From the NCBI GenBank assembly GCA_003132405.1, contig PKXQ01000104.1, forward strand, positions 1 to 64,000: DNA of 64,000 nucleotides, read 5' to 3'. The notes under the pieces were generated by a model, which was not told the origin of the DNA, made no database searches, and was given only the letters and a program-made list of their open reading frames with translations. A program made the position numbers and the translations under genes. The stretch is from Acidobacteriaceae bacterium. Lineage in GTDB: Bacteria; Acidobacteriota; Terriglobia; Terriglobales; Acidobacteriaceae. Shown in pieces: positions 15,755 through 24,528 of this stretch; the stretch's first letter is position 1, and every line of letters begins with the position of its first letter.

Positions 15755-18011
15755 GCGCGATTGAAAATGTGAGTCGACGCGGGTTTCTTAAGGGCCTGGC
15801 TAGCGCGGGAGCTTTTGTCTTGGGCGCCTATTACGCGCCCGAAATATTATGGGGAGATACTCCTCGAGACACTCTCAACGACGGGCGCACCGACGCAGAC
15901 AACGCCACACTTCATCCCAATGTGTTTGTGGGTATCGAGACGGATGGAACGGTTTGGATTGTTGCTCATCGCTCGGAAATGGGAACTGTAATTCGCACCT
16001 CTCTGCCCCTTGTGCTGGCCGACGAACTGGACGCGGACTGGAGGCGTGTGAAAATCGATCAGGCGATCAGAATACGGACGGTTCGCATTCCATCCGGAGT
16101 TTTTTTGACGTGTTACGACTGTCCGGAGCCACGGCCCGGCTCATGCTCATTCGAGCCGCGGCCCAGCAGTGGGAAGTTTCTGCCAGTGAATGTAAGACCG
16201 ACGTTCATGTGGTGGTTCATTCTTTATCCGGCCGCCGTCTGGGATATGGCGACCTTGCGACGGCAGCCTCCAAGCTTGCGGTACCGAAGAAGGACGAAGT
16301 TCAACTGAAGTCGAAGAGTGCGTGGCGCTACATTGGCAAGGGGATGACCAGCTACGATCTGACGGAGTTAGTGACGGGCAAGGCAGTGTATGGGATGGAC
16401 GCTCATATCGACGGAATGTTGTATGCGTCGATCGAGCATCCGCCAGTGCTCGGCGGCAAAATCAAGTCGGTCGACAATGCCGAGGCTCTGAAAGTGGCCG
16501 GCGTGTCGCAAACGGTCGTCCTCGACCCGTTCAAGCCTCCTCCTGCTTTCCAGCCTTTGGGTGGCGTAGCGGTTTTGGCCAACAGCACTTGGGCCGCGTT
16601 TCAGGGGCGTAAGAAGCTGAAGATCGAGTGGGACAACGGCCCCAACGAAACCTACGATTCGGATCAATACAAAAAAGAATTGCAGGAAACTGCCAGAAAA
16701 CCGGCGAAGCTGATTCGCGGCCAGGGAGATGTGGACAAGGCATTCGCTTCGACGGAGTCCACCTTTGAAGCTGAGTACTACGTTCCGCTCCTGGCTCACG
16801 CTCCGATGGAGCCGATGGTCGCGCTGGCTGAGTTTAAGGACGGCAAAGTTCACGCCTGGGCGCCTACGCAGAATCCGCAGGCCGTGCAAGCGATCATCTC
16901 GAGCGAACTCGGAATTCGCAAAGAAGACGTGATATGCCACGTTACACTTCTGGGCGGCGGCTTCGGTAGGAAGTCTAAACCAGACTACGTCGCTGAAGCG
17001 GCTGTGCTGTCGCACAAGGTTGGGCGTCCGGTGAAGGTTGTCTGGACTCGCGAGGACGACATCAAGTTCGATTACTACAATGCTGTTGCGGCGATGTACA
17101 TGAAGGCCGCGCTGGATTCCAACGGCAAGCCGACCGCTTGGCTGCAACGCTCGGTGTTCCCTCCGATAACGTCTATCTTCGACGTCAATGCGGTGTACGG
17201 AGATCCACCTCATTTGGCACAAGGCTGGACCGATATGCCGTACGACATTCCGAATCTGCGTATTGAGAACGGTCCGGCGAAGGCACACGTTCGCATTGGC
17301 TGGCTGCGGTCGGTGGCGAATATATATCATGGGTTCGCGGTCCAGACCTTTACCGATGAACTCGCGCATCGCGCCAAACGCGATCCTGCCGACTACCTGC
17401 TCGACTTGATTGGCCAACCCCGCACGCTGAATTTTACTGGAGTTGATTATCCGAATTATGGAGCATCCTACGACACTTACCCCTGGGAGACGGGCCGTCT
17501 GCGGCGCGTAACGGAGATGGTTGTGGAGAAGTCAGGGTGGGGAAAACGCAAGCTGGGCAAAGGAGCCGGCCTCGGCATAGCAGCCCACCGCAGCTTCCTC
17601 ACCTATGTTGCCACAGTCGTTGAAGTGGAGGTGAATGACGATGGAGATATTCGAATTCCACGGGTTGACGCCGTGGTGGACGCAGGATTGGTGGTCAATC
17701 CCGAGGTCACGAAAGCACAGTTCGAAGGTGCGGCCGTATTTGGAACCAGTGTGGCTCGAAGCGGAGAAATCACGGCCAAAAACGGGGTGATCGAGCAGTC
17801 AAATTTCGATACCTACCCTGTTGCGCGCATAAATGAAGCTCCATATCAAACTAACGTCTACCTGGTTGAGAGTGATGCCCCGCCGGCGGGAGTGGGTGAG
17901 CCCGGCGTGCCGCCATTTATTCCGGCGCTCTGCAATGCCATCTATGCCGCGACGGGAAAGCGGATCCGCGAGTTGCCGCTCTCACGAACCGACTTGGGGA
18001 AGCAATCCTAA
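15751..18011 (+). pseudogene. iorB: Isoquinoline 1-oxidoreductase-type molybdopterin subunit, frameshifted
   Basis: The gene starts at ATG 15751 overlapping iorA by four bases and encodes a twin-arginine signal (SRRGFLKG) followed by NVFVGIETDGTVWIVAHR, typical of IorB. The frame holds until about 16064 (DWRRVKIDQA) and then continues in another frame from 16062 as GDQNTDGSHSIRSFFDV to the stop at 18011. In the family about six residues (pattern x-G-D-x-x-Y) stand between these two pieces, so some 22 bases appear deleted. The rest is complete, including TLLGGGFGRKSKPDYV and PAGVGEPGVPPFIPA cofactor regions. As it stands only a 120-residue stub is made unless the ribosome shifts. A sequencing error cannot be excluded. 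Confidence 0.8.
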
Positions 18012-18064
18012 GCCGGCATCGTCTCTGTTCGCTTTACCGGCTTTATTGTAGTACCAGGGTTTTC

Positions 18065-19060
18065 CTACCCCAGCCACTGCGGATTCTGGTAGGTGCCGTC
18101 GAAGTGGTGGCTGGTCTTATACATTTCAAACTCGCCCGATTGGGCAGCCTTGGCAGTTTTTGCTAGTATTGTCGCCACCTCTTCGTTTCCCATCGGCTGA
18201 AAACTGCGCGCCGCATTCAGCGCCTGCTGCAGAATCTCAAGGGAATCGCATCCGGTGATGACCACGCTCGTCGGCAGGTTCATGGCGTAATGCAGGCACT
18301 CAATCGCGGTCACCGTTTTGCTCTGAAGAATGAAGTGATCGCCCATTGGCTTCATGCCCAGCACTCCGATGTTCTGCTTCTGCAAAACAGGAAGCACCTT
18401 AGCTTCGAAACTATTGAAATGGTGGTCCATCACGTTGAGAGGCATCTGCACGGCGTCAAATGTGAACTGATGAGCGGATGCGGTAGCCAGCATCTTCAAA
18501 TGGATATCGGGGCTCTTGTGACCGGTGAATCCGATGTACCGGACTTTCCCAGCTTTTTTCGCTTCCAGAACCGTTTCAAGAGCTCCTCCGGCAGCGAAGA
18601 TGCGGTCGGGGTCGGTATCACGAATGACTTCGTGAAACTGCAACAGGTCGATGCGGTCGGTCTGCAGTCGTTTCAATGAATCGTTAATCTGGCTAACCGC
18701 AGTCGCCTGGTTGCGGCCGTCGATCTTCGTCATCAAGAATGCTTTTTGCCGATAGCCGTCGCGCAGCGCCTTACCCATGCGGAGTTCACTCTCTCCTCCG
18801 TTGTAATCCCAGCAGTTGTCTAGGAAGTTGATGCCCTGGTCGAGGCCAGTTCGAACGATGCGGATGCTTTCCTCTAAATCCACACCGGGCCGGGCCAGGT
18901 GATAACCGCCAATGCCGACCATCGAGACTTTCTCACCCGTGTGCCCGAGGGCGCGCATGGGAACGCCGCTCTTTGATTCTGCTCCCCACGCTTGCTTGTT
19001 GATTCTGGCGCTTATCATGGTCGCTGCCGCAAATCCGAGGAATCCACGTCTCGTAGACAT
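18065..19060 (-). CDS. Aldo/keto reductase with twin-arginine signal
   Basis: The 331-residue protein starts at the ATG at 19060, nine bases after GGAGGAG; two in-frame Mets upstream overlap or precede that site. It begins STRRGFLGFAAATMI, a Tat signal, so the enzyme is exported folded. The TIM-barrel reductase follows with the catalytic set D and Y in FLDNCWDYNGGESE, K in LMTKIDG and H in LLQFHEV, plus late GVLGMKP and TSVVITGCDSLE cofactor parts. Substrates of exported members are unknown. It lies 50 bases after a cytochrome c gene on the same strand, probably in one operon, convergent to iorB. Confidence 0.85.
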   Translation of the reverse strand: MSTRRGFLGFAAATMISARINKQAWGAESKSGVPMRALGHTGEKVSMVGIGGYHLARPGVDLEESIRIVRTGLDQGINFLDNCWDYNGGESELRMGKALRDGYRQKAFLMTKIDGRNQATAVSQINDSLKRLQTDRIDLLQFHEVIRDTDPDRIFAAGGALETVLEAKKAGKVRYIGFTGHKSPDIHLKMLATASAHQFTFDAVQMPLNVMDHHFNSFEAKVLPVLQKQNIGVLGMKPMGDHFILQSKTVTAIECLHYAMNLPTSVVITGCDSLEILQQALNAARSFQPMGNEEVATILAKTAKAAQSGEFEMYKTSHHFDGTYQNPQWLG

Positions 19061-19110
19061 TGCTCTCATCTCCTCCGTAGTTTCCATCGCCGATCACCCC
19101 GGTGAATTTT

Positions 19111-19482
19111 TCATTTGTGTTGTTCGGCAAGTGTGCGGATATGTGCTATGAGCGCATCGATCTGACCATCTGACAAGCTGTTTTTGAAAGGAGGCATGTT
19201 GCCTTTTCCATTGGCAATGATCTGGTGCAGTTCCGCATCCGTGTGGCTCTGGACCGCCGCCGAACCAAGGTCTGGCGCGTTAAGGCTTTTCCCAACCGCG
19301 CTCGGAGTACCGTTCCGGCCATGGCAAGACACGCAAGTGCGGTTGAATACACTCGCTCCAGTCTGCTCCTGCGCCACCGCTAACGCCGTCCCACAGTGAA
19401 GCACAAGGACGAGTGCCGCCACCGTAACAACAATTCTGAAACAAATCTTGCTGCTGTCGGACTTCGCTAGGTTTCGAGTCAT
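19111..19482 (-). CDS. Small class I cytochrome c
   Basis: The 123-residue protein starts at ATG 19482 with AAAGGAGG upstream; the longer in-frame form lacks a ribosome site. A signal-anchor (about 12-36) is followed by one c-type haem site CVSCH and the distal Met in GKGNMPPF, with LSDGQIDALIAHIRTL closing the fold. It is a periplasmic single-haem electron carrier. Being beside an exported aldo/keto reductase and opposite iorAB, it is a plausible electron acceptor for the molybdoenzyme; IorB-type enzymes lack a FAD subunit and often pair with cytochromes. That link is inference. Confidence 0.85.
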   Translation of the reverse strand: MTRNLAKSDSSKICFRIVVTVAALVLVLHCGTALAVAQEQTGASVFNRTCVSCHGRNGTPSAVGKSLNAPDLGSAAVQSHTDAELHQIIANGKGNMPPFKNSLSDGQIDALIAHIRTLAEQHK

Positions 19483-19713
19483 CAATCCAACCTCCTTTAC
19501 TATTTCAAAGCACTTGATGTTCCATTCCTGCGCTCCGCTCGCGTGTGGAAACAAGGGACGGTGCATGCTCGGGAAAGAAACACATAGGCCAAATCTCGAC
19601 ATCAGTGTCCTGCTATCGACACAACTGCTTGTTACGGATTTGTGCTCACGGCCTATGTCAGTTGGAAAAGGGCGCTCGCAATAGCAGTTACGCTCGCTCG
19701 AACCACGAAAGGT

Positions 19714-19730
19714 TTGGAGAGAATCTTGCT
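19714..19730 (+). promoter_or_regulatory. Candidate sigma-54 promoter
   Basis: TTGGAGAGAATCTTGCT has the invariant GG-N10-GC spacing of sigma-54 promoters (GG 19716-19717, GC 19728-19729) with the TTGC-T of the -12 box intact. It lies 38 bases before the dehydrogenase start codon, leaving a normal leader with its GGAGAA ribosome site. Confidence 0.5.
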
Positions 19731-19767
19731 ATAACTCATACGCTGAAGGTTATCGGAGAAAATAATT

Positions 19768-20685
19768 ATGAATCAAATCGATGCAAATAATACCCGGCTT
19801 GGCTTCGTAGGGGTTGGTGCGATGGGGAGCCGCATCGTTCGGCGACTCCTGGCAAATGGCTACAAAGTGGCCGTCTATGACGTTAATCGCGCCAATGCCG
19901 ATGCATTGGTCGTCGATGGTGCAACGGTGTCGGACAGTCTTGCAGCTCTCACAAGCACATCCGATGTGATTTTGTCCTGCCTTACCAACGACGAAGCGGT
20001 GCGGAGCGTATACCTGGACCCTGAGGGAATTTTTGCCCATGCTGCTCCGGGGACGGTCGTTGTCGAAATGAGCACGATTCGTCCGCGAACCAGCCGCGAA
20101 GTCGCTCGCGTGGGCGCACAGCGTGGCGTCAGCGTGCTGGATGTGGCGATTTCCGGCAGCACTCCTGCGATGGAACAGGGCACGGTGACGTTGCTTGGTG
20201 GTGGCGACCCGAAGCTCTTTGCGGCGGTTGAGCCGATCTTCAAGACGATTGCCAAACAGTATTTCCTCCTTGGTCCGAGCGGGTCTGGCGCATCCGCAAA
20301 ATTAGTTGTTAACACATTGCTCGGAGTCGGTATGCAGGCGATAGCCGAAGCGTGCGCATTGGGCGAAAAAGAGGGGCTCGATCGCGAACGACTTCTGACA
20401 GTCTTGGCTAAGACTGCCGTTGTCTCTCCGGCCCATGTCGGGAAGCTACCCCGAGCAGCCAATAATGACTACAGTCCGCAATTTCCCTTGCGCCTCATGA
20501 ACAAAGACTTGGGCCTGATTCTCGAAACTGCTTCGGACCTGAACCTGGTGTTACCGGCGACCGAGGCGGCTTTCCGAGTGAATACCGAAGCACTCGCACG
20601 TGGCCCTGAACAGGATTTTTCAATCGTGATCCGGGAAATGGAATCGCGAGCGCAGATGGATGTGAAGGAAGCAGTCGAGCACTAG
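19768..20685 (+). CDS. Beta-hydroxyacid (3-hydroxyisobutyrate-type) dehydrogenase
   Basis: The 305-residue protein has the Rossmann motif GFVGVGAMGSRIVRRL at residues 11-26, the substrate signature DVAISGSTPAMEQGTVTLL (about 125-143), and the catalytic Lys in GSGASAKLVVNTLLG (about 171-185). These define the 3-hydroxyisobutyrate/tartronate semialdehyde/6-phosphogluconate-like reductase family; the exact substrate is open. ATG 19768 follows GGAGAA. It is a lone plus-strand gene, convergent with the signalling cluster. A good sigma-54 promoter candidate stands just upstream and the neighbouring minus-strand gene encodes a sigma-54 activator, so it may be a local target. Confidence 0.85.
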   Translation: MNQIDANNTRLGFVGVGAMGSRIVRRLLANGYKVAVYDVNRANADALVVDGATVSDSLAALTSTSDVILSCLTNDEAVRSVYLDPEGIFAHAAPGTVVVEMSTIRPRTSREVARVGAQRGVSVLDVAISGSTPAMEQGTVTLLGGGDPKLFAAVEPIFKTIAKQYFLLGPSGSGASAKLVVNTLLGVGMQAIAEACALGEKEGLDRERLLTVLAKTAVVSPAHVGKLPRAANNDYSPQFPLRLMNKDLGLILETASDLNLVLPATEAAFRVNTEALARGPEQDFSIVIREMESRAQMDVKEAVEH

Positions 20686-20744
20686 ATCTCGAGTGCTAGA
20701 TCAGAATAATCGTTGCGTCCACCGGTTGCGAACGCCGGTCAGTG

Positions 20745-21791
20745 CTACTGCAATTGCGACAGCTGCTCCTGCGATCCTGACCTCGTCGTGCCTGGGGAGC
20801 GTTGGTGAGAGGATCGGGAGATTCCCAGCTTCTGCATCTTGTGAATGAGTGTCGTGCGCTTCAAATCAAGTTTCGCAGCCGCTCCTTTCGGGCCGCCGAT
20901 CACCCAACCCACTGATTCAAGCGTGTTCAAAATGAGGATGCGCTCGGAGCCCTTTAGAGTCGTTGCGGCCGGAGAGGTGCTGGTATCTAAAGTCGCAACC
21001 GACGGCAAAGGATTGGGAAGCACGCCATCGTCGGAAAGGATCACGGCACGTTCGATCAGGTTCTGCAATTCGCGGATGTTGCCCGGCCATGGATAGGACA
21101 CGAGCGCAGCCATCGTTCCCGGAGCAATGTGTTCGATCTGACGACTCATCCGGCGGCCGTAGATCTCGACGAAGTGGGCCACGAGCGCTGGAATGTCTTC
21201 GCGGCGTTCGCGCAAGGGAGGCAGCGTGATCGGAAATACGTTCAGACGATAGTAGAGATCGCTGCGAAACTCACCCCGGTTCGCCATCTCCGTCAGATTG
21301 CGATTTGTCGCAGCCACCAGCCTCACGTCTACCTGATGAGTGCGCGTGCTGCCCAAGCGTTCAAACTCCTGCTCCTGCAGAACGCGCAGCAACTTCGGCT
21401 GCAACGCGGGCGGAATATCCCCCACTTCATCCAGGAAGAGGGTGCCTTTATCGGCGAGCTCGAAACGGCCAATCTTTTGCGCGATGGCTCCAGTGAATGC
21501 GCCCTTCTCGTGGCCGAAGAGTTCACTCTCCAGCAGATCCAGGGGAATAGCAGCGCAATTCAGCCTTACGAAGGGTCGTCCGCAGCGCGCGCTCAGGTTA
21601 TGAATTGCGTGCGCGATCAGTTCCTTGCCCGTGCCGGTTTCTCCCAGGATAAGAACGGTTGAACTCGTCGGCGCAACCCGCTCGACTTGGTCGAGCACCG
21701 ATTCCAAGGCAGGACTGTTGCCGATCACCTGCTCGAATCTGCGCTCATAAGATGCTTGATCACCACTTACAAACCTTTGGATAGCTCCCAC
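20745..21791 (-). CDS. Sigma-54 activator (AAA+ plus Fis helix-turn-helix) without a receiver domain
   Basis: The 348-residue protein starts at GTG 21791, six bases after AGGAGG. It contains almost only the central AAA+ domain (about 20-245: GETGTGKE Walker A, GHEKGAFTGA sigma-54 loop, GTLFLDEVGD Walker B, RSDLYYRLNVFPI) and a C-terminal Fis-type HTH (about 295-330: GGPKGAAAKLDLKRTTLIHK). The usual N-terminal receiver, GAF or PAS sensor is missing; only about 15 residues precede the domain. A receiver-only protein is encoded 34 bases upstream on the same strand. It may be constitutively competent or be controlled by that separate receiver. Candidate sigma-54 promoters occur upstream of 19768, 31791 and 33537. 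Confidence 0.85.
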   Translation of the reverse strand: MGAIQRFVSGDQASYERRFEQVIGNSPALESVLDQVERVAPTSSTVLILGETGTGKELIAHAIHNLSARCGRPFVRLNCAAIPLDLLESELFGHEKGAFTGAIAQKIGRFELADKGTLFLDEVGDIPPALQPKLLRVLQEQEFERLGSTRTHQVDVRLVAATNRNLTEMANRGEFRSDLYYRLNVFPITLPPLRERREDIPALVAHFVEIYGRRMSRQIEHIAPGTMAALVSYPWPGNIRELQNLIERAVILSDDGVLPNPLPSVATLDTSTSPAATTLKGSERILILNTLESVGWVIGGPKGAAAKLDLKRTTLIHKMQKLGISRSSHQRSPGTTRSGSQEQLSQLQ

Positions 21792-21825
21792 AGAGATCCT
21801 CCTGGCGCACAAGTTCTAATTGGGC

Positions 21826-22179
21826 TCAATTCTCCAAAGCGGCTCGAACGCTATCGAGCAGCACCTCATCGTCAAAGGGTTTGGCCAGGAACTCTACCGC
21901 TCCGGCCCTGAGCGCTTGCATACGCATTTTTGTGTCGCCGTGAGCCGTGATGAAGATGGTCGGGATTCTGCAGTGTTCAGCGTTGAGTTGGGCCTGCAGT
22001 TCCAGACCGGACATTCCCGGCATGCGAATATCCGCGATCAGGCATGCCGTCATCTGCTGCTGGCCGGAGTTCAGGAATTCTTCCGCCGACGCAAACGCTT
22101 GTGACGGCAATCCGACGGATTTCAGCATGCCCTGCAATGCACTGCGCATCAACTCATCGTCATCAACAATCGCGACCAT
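21826..22179 (-). CDS. Single-domain response regulator (FixJ-type receiver)
   Basis: A 117-residue receiver with the acidic pocket VAIVDDDEL, phospho-acceptor Asp in CLIADIRMPGMSG, Thr/Ser in IFITAHGD and Lys in EFLAKPFDD. The sequence is of the FixJ type and nothing follows the fold, so it lacks an output domain. ATG 22179 is chosen for AGAGGG five bases upstream; two more Mets lie upstream without one. It is placed between a PAS kinase and the sigma-54 activator, both on its strand, and may relay phosphate from the kinase or act by protein contact on the activator. Confidence 0.85.
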   Translation of the reverse strand: MVAIVDDDELMRSALQGMLKSVGLPSQAFASAEEFLNSGQQQMTACLIADIRMPGMSGLELQAQLNAEHCRIPTIFITAHGDTKMRMQALRAGAVEFLAKPFDDEVLLDSVRAALEN

Positions 22180-22310
22180 TTTTTCCCTCTTCTGCATAAC
22201 CATGTTCGCAAGTTAATCGTTTTGCCGGCGACGGTGCAATCATGCTTTGGGAGCGCGCAATCATACCTTGGTATGAGGGCTACGATGGCACCCGAGCAGA
22301 GGCTGCGAGC

Positions 22311-23858
22311 TCATTCGTGAAGGTCGACTTTGGCGGGGAGGGTGAAGTGAAAGCTTGCTCCGCGCGGAGAGTTGCCGTCAGCCCACAAGCGGCCGCCATG
22401 GGACTCAACAATGGATCGGCTGATGCGAAGTCCCATGCCGGTGCCGTGAGCTTTGGTGGTAAAGAATGCGTTGAAGATTTGATCTGCCTGCTGCTGCGGG
22501 AGCCCCACGCCGGTGTCGCTGACCGAAACCATCACTTGGCCGTCTTCGGTTCGCGAGCGAATGATCAGCTCGCGCGGGCCATCTACATCCTTCATCGCTT
22601 CGATGCTGTTCATCATGAGATTCATCAGTACCTGTTGCAGTTGGACGCGATCTCCCATGACCTGAGAAAGTTCGGCAGCGAGTTCAGCCGAGACTGATAT
22701 GGAATATCGGGCTGCCTCACCGCTCATGAGGACCGCCATCTCTCGAATGATCTCATGCATATCGACAGACTCCCATTGCGGGGTAGCCTTTTTGAACAAC
22801 AGGCGAGTTCGGCTGATGATCTCCGCCGCACGGGTGGCATCTTTGACGACTCTCAATGCGGCCTCGCGAGCCTCTTCCATATCGGGATGATCGCGATTCA
22901 GCCAGCGCAAGCAAGTGCTCGCGTCGGTGACAGCAGCAGCAATTGGTTGATTCACTTCGTGTGCCAGGGAGGCGGTTAGCTCTCCCATCGTCGTGATGCG
23001 GCTGATGCGCGCAAGATCCGCCTGCGCGTGACGCAAAGCTTCTTCGGCCTGCCTGTGCTCCGTAATGTCGGTCGAGCTGCCAACGAATTGCACTAAATTT
23101 CCAGACGCGTCCAAAACCGGATGTCCGACACTGTGGAGATGTCTAACGGTGCCACTAGGCAGAAAAATGCGGTATTCAACTTCGTACTCCGACTTGTCAC
23201 GTATAGCTTGATCGATTATTCGTTGGCGCCCCAATCGATCATCGGGATGAATGCGCTGCAGCCGTTGTTTCCACGCCGACATGCCCTCTTCAGGATCGAA
23301 GCCATATACGGAATACCATTCTTCGGATAGATGTAACGCGCGTCTCTCGGCTACGTCCCAGACCCAGCTTCCGGTATGTGTGATCTTCTGCGCTTCTGCT
23401 AAATAGGCCTCGCTCAGCCGTAGCTTCTCTTCGGCGCGCTCGCGTTCGGCGATCTCAAGACTCAGTTCCTCATTGGCGCGAGTCAGTTCTGTGGTTCGCT
23501 GTTCGACGCTGACTTCAAGTTCCCTGCGTGCACGGGTTAGCTCGATCATTAGCAGAGCAAAGATCACAAATACCAGATCATAAAGAGCGCGAGACGCCAC
23601 GCCGCCCTCCGACCCATGGGAGTAACGGAAAATCGAAGCAAGGGCCGTTGCCACTATCCCCGGCCCCATGCCGGCATACCAAAACGTAATCGCGATTGCT
23701 GACAGAGCAAATGCGGCAAACGGCTGAGGCAAGTGAAAGTATAAGAAAATACGCGCAAGGCCCAGAGCTGCGGCGATCGACACGAAGGCCAATCCATAGC
23801 GCCGAGCAGCGGATGCCGCTGGCCGTGTCGTCCATTTTCCTGTAACGCTATACGTCAT
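22311..23858 (-). CDS. Membrane PAS-domain histidine kinase
   Basis: The 515-residue protein has an N-terminal four-helix membrane unit (about 20-107) of the DUF4118/KdpD-like kind (FHLPQPFAAFALSAIAITFW, GPGIVATALASIF), then a coiled coil (about 108-150) and a PAS_3 fold (about 155-270). HisKA follows with the phospho-His in [13 protein letters not shown], then HATPase_c with N-box NLMMNSIEAM, G1 VSDTGVGLP and G2 [19 protein letters not shown]. The core matches FixL-type kinases. It is 131 bases upstream of the receiver-only protein and 40 bases downstream of the LuxR-type regulator gene, forming one signalling cluster. The signal is unknown. Confidence 0.9.
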   Translation of the reverse strand: MTYSVTGKWTTRPAASAARRYGLAFVSIAAALGLARIFLYFHLPQPFAAFALSAIAITFWYAGMGPGIVATALASIFRYSHGSEGGVASRALYDLVFVIFALLMIELTRARRELEVSVEQRTTELTRANEELSLEIAERERAEEKLRLSEAYLAEAQKITHTGSWVWDVAERRALHLSEEWYSVYGFDPEEGMSAWKQRLQRIHPDDRLGRQRIIDQAIRDKSEYEVEYRIFLPSGTVRHLHSVGHPVLDASGNLVQFVGSSTDITEHRQAEEALRHAQADLARISRITTMGELTASLAHEVNQPIAAAVTDASTCLRWLNRDHPDMEEAREAALRVVKDATRAAEIISRTRLLFKKATPQWESVDMHEIIREMAVLMSGEAARYSISVSAELAAELSQVMGDRVQLQQVLMNLMMNSIEAMKDVDGPRELIIRSRTEDGQVMVSVSDTGVGLPQQQADQIFNAFFTTKAHGTGMGLRISRSIVESHGGRLWADGNSPRGASFHFTLPAKVDLHE

Positions 23859-23898
23859 CGGCGAAAGTTTATCTCGTGTCTCCTGATGGGTCGGACTG

Positions 23899-24528
23899 CT
23901 ATTTCTTGCCGGCGGGAATCCCGAGCTTCGCCGCCATTCTCACTAATTCCGCGAGTGATTCAGCCTGCATCTTGTGCATCACCTGCCCGCGCTGGATCTT
24001 CACGGTGACTTCACTGGTCCCGAACTCGAAAGCTATTTGCTTATTGAGCATGCCTGAGACCACGAGCCCCATGACCTCGCGCTCGCGTGAGCTGAGCAAC
24101 TCGTAGCGTTTTCTCAATGCGACAAGCTCATGCTCTTGTTGCCGCGTCACCCGATCGCGGTCCAAAGCCTGGTAAATCGCATCCAGCAAATCCTGATCCC
24201 GGAAGGGCTTGGTCAGGAACTCTACAGCGCCTGATTTCATAGCCTTCACTGTCATGGGAATATCCCCATGACCGGTGATGAAGATGATGGGAATCCGGAT
24301 GCCCGCGTCTGCCAACTCGCGCTGAAAGTCCAGACCGCTGACGCCGGGAAGTCTCACGTCCAAAACAAGACAACTTGGTCCATCCGGCCGCTTAGCACGC
24401 AGGAACTCTCGTGGCGCCGCGAAGGTCTCCGAATGCATGCCAACCGATTTCAGCATGCCTTGAATGGAGGCACGCACCAAGTCATTGTCATCGACAACGA
24501 ACACCGTGGGGGCAGCAGCAACCGTCAT
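23899..24528 (-). CDS. FixJ-type response regulator with LuxR helix-turn-helix
   Basis: The 209-residue protein has a receiver (1-125; VFVVDDNDL, phospho-Asp in [28 protein letters not shown]), a linker helix and a LuxR/GerE HTH (about 140-203: [39 protein letters not shown]). Its start codon overlaps the stop of the preceding kinase gene (ATGA), so the two are translationally coupled and form a cognate FixL/FixJ-like pair. It should activate transcription when phosphorylated. Targets cannot be read from the window. Confidence 0.9.
   Translation of the reverse strand: MTVAAAPTVFVVDDNDLVRASIQGMLKSVGMHSETFAAPREFLRAKRPDGPSCLVLDVRLPGVSGLDFQRELADAGIRIPIIFITGHGDIPMTVKAMKSGAVEFLTKPFRDQDLLDAIYQALDRDRVTRQQEHELVALRKRYELLSSREREVMGLVVSGMLNKQIAFEFGTSEVTVKIQRGQVMHKMQAESLAELVRMAAKLGIPAGKK

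Noticed and set aside
16368-17417. Long minus-strand frame inside iorB
   Set aside because: Opposite-strand shadow of the molybdoenzyme coding sequence; the plus-strand reading has all cofactor motifs.
19508-19525. Sigma-54-like sequence before the cytochrome c gene on the minus strand
   Set aside because: GG-N10-GC spacing holds, but the -24 and -12 boxes are poor and the leader would be too short for the ribosome site.
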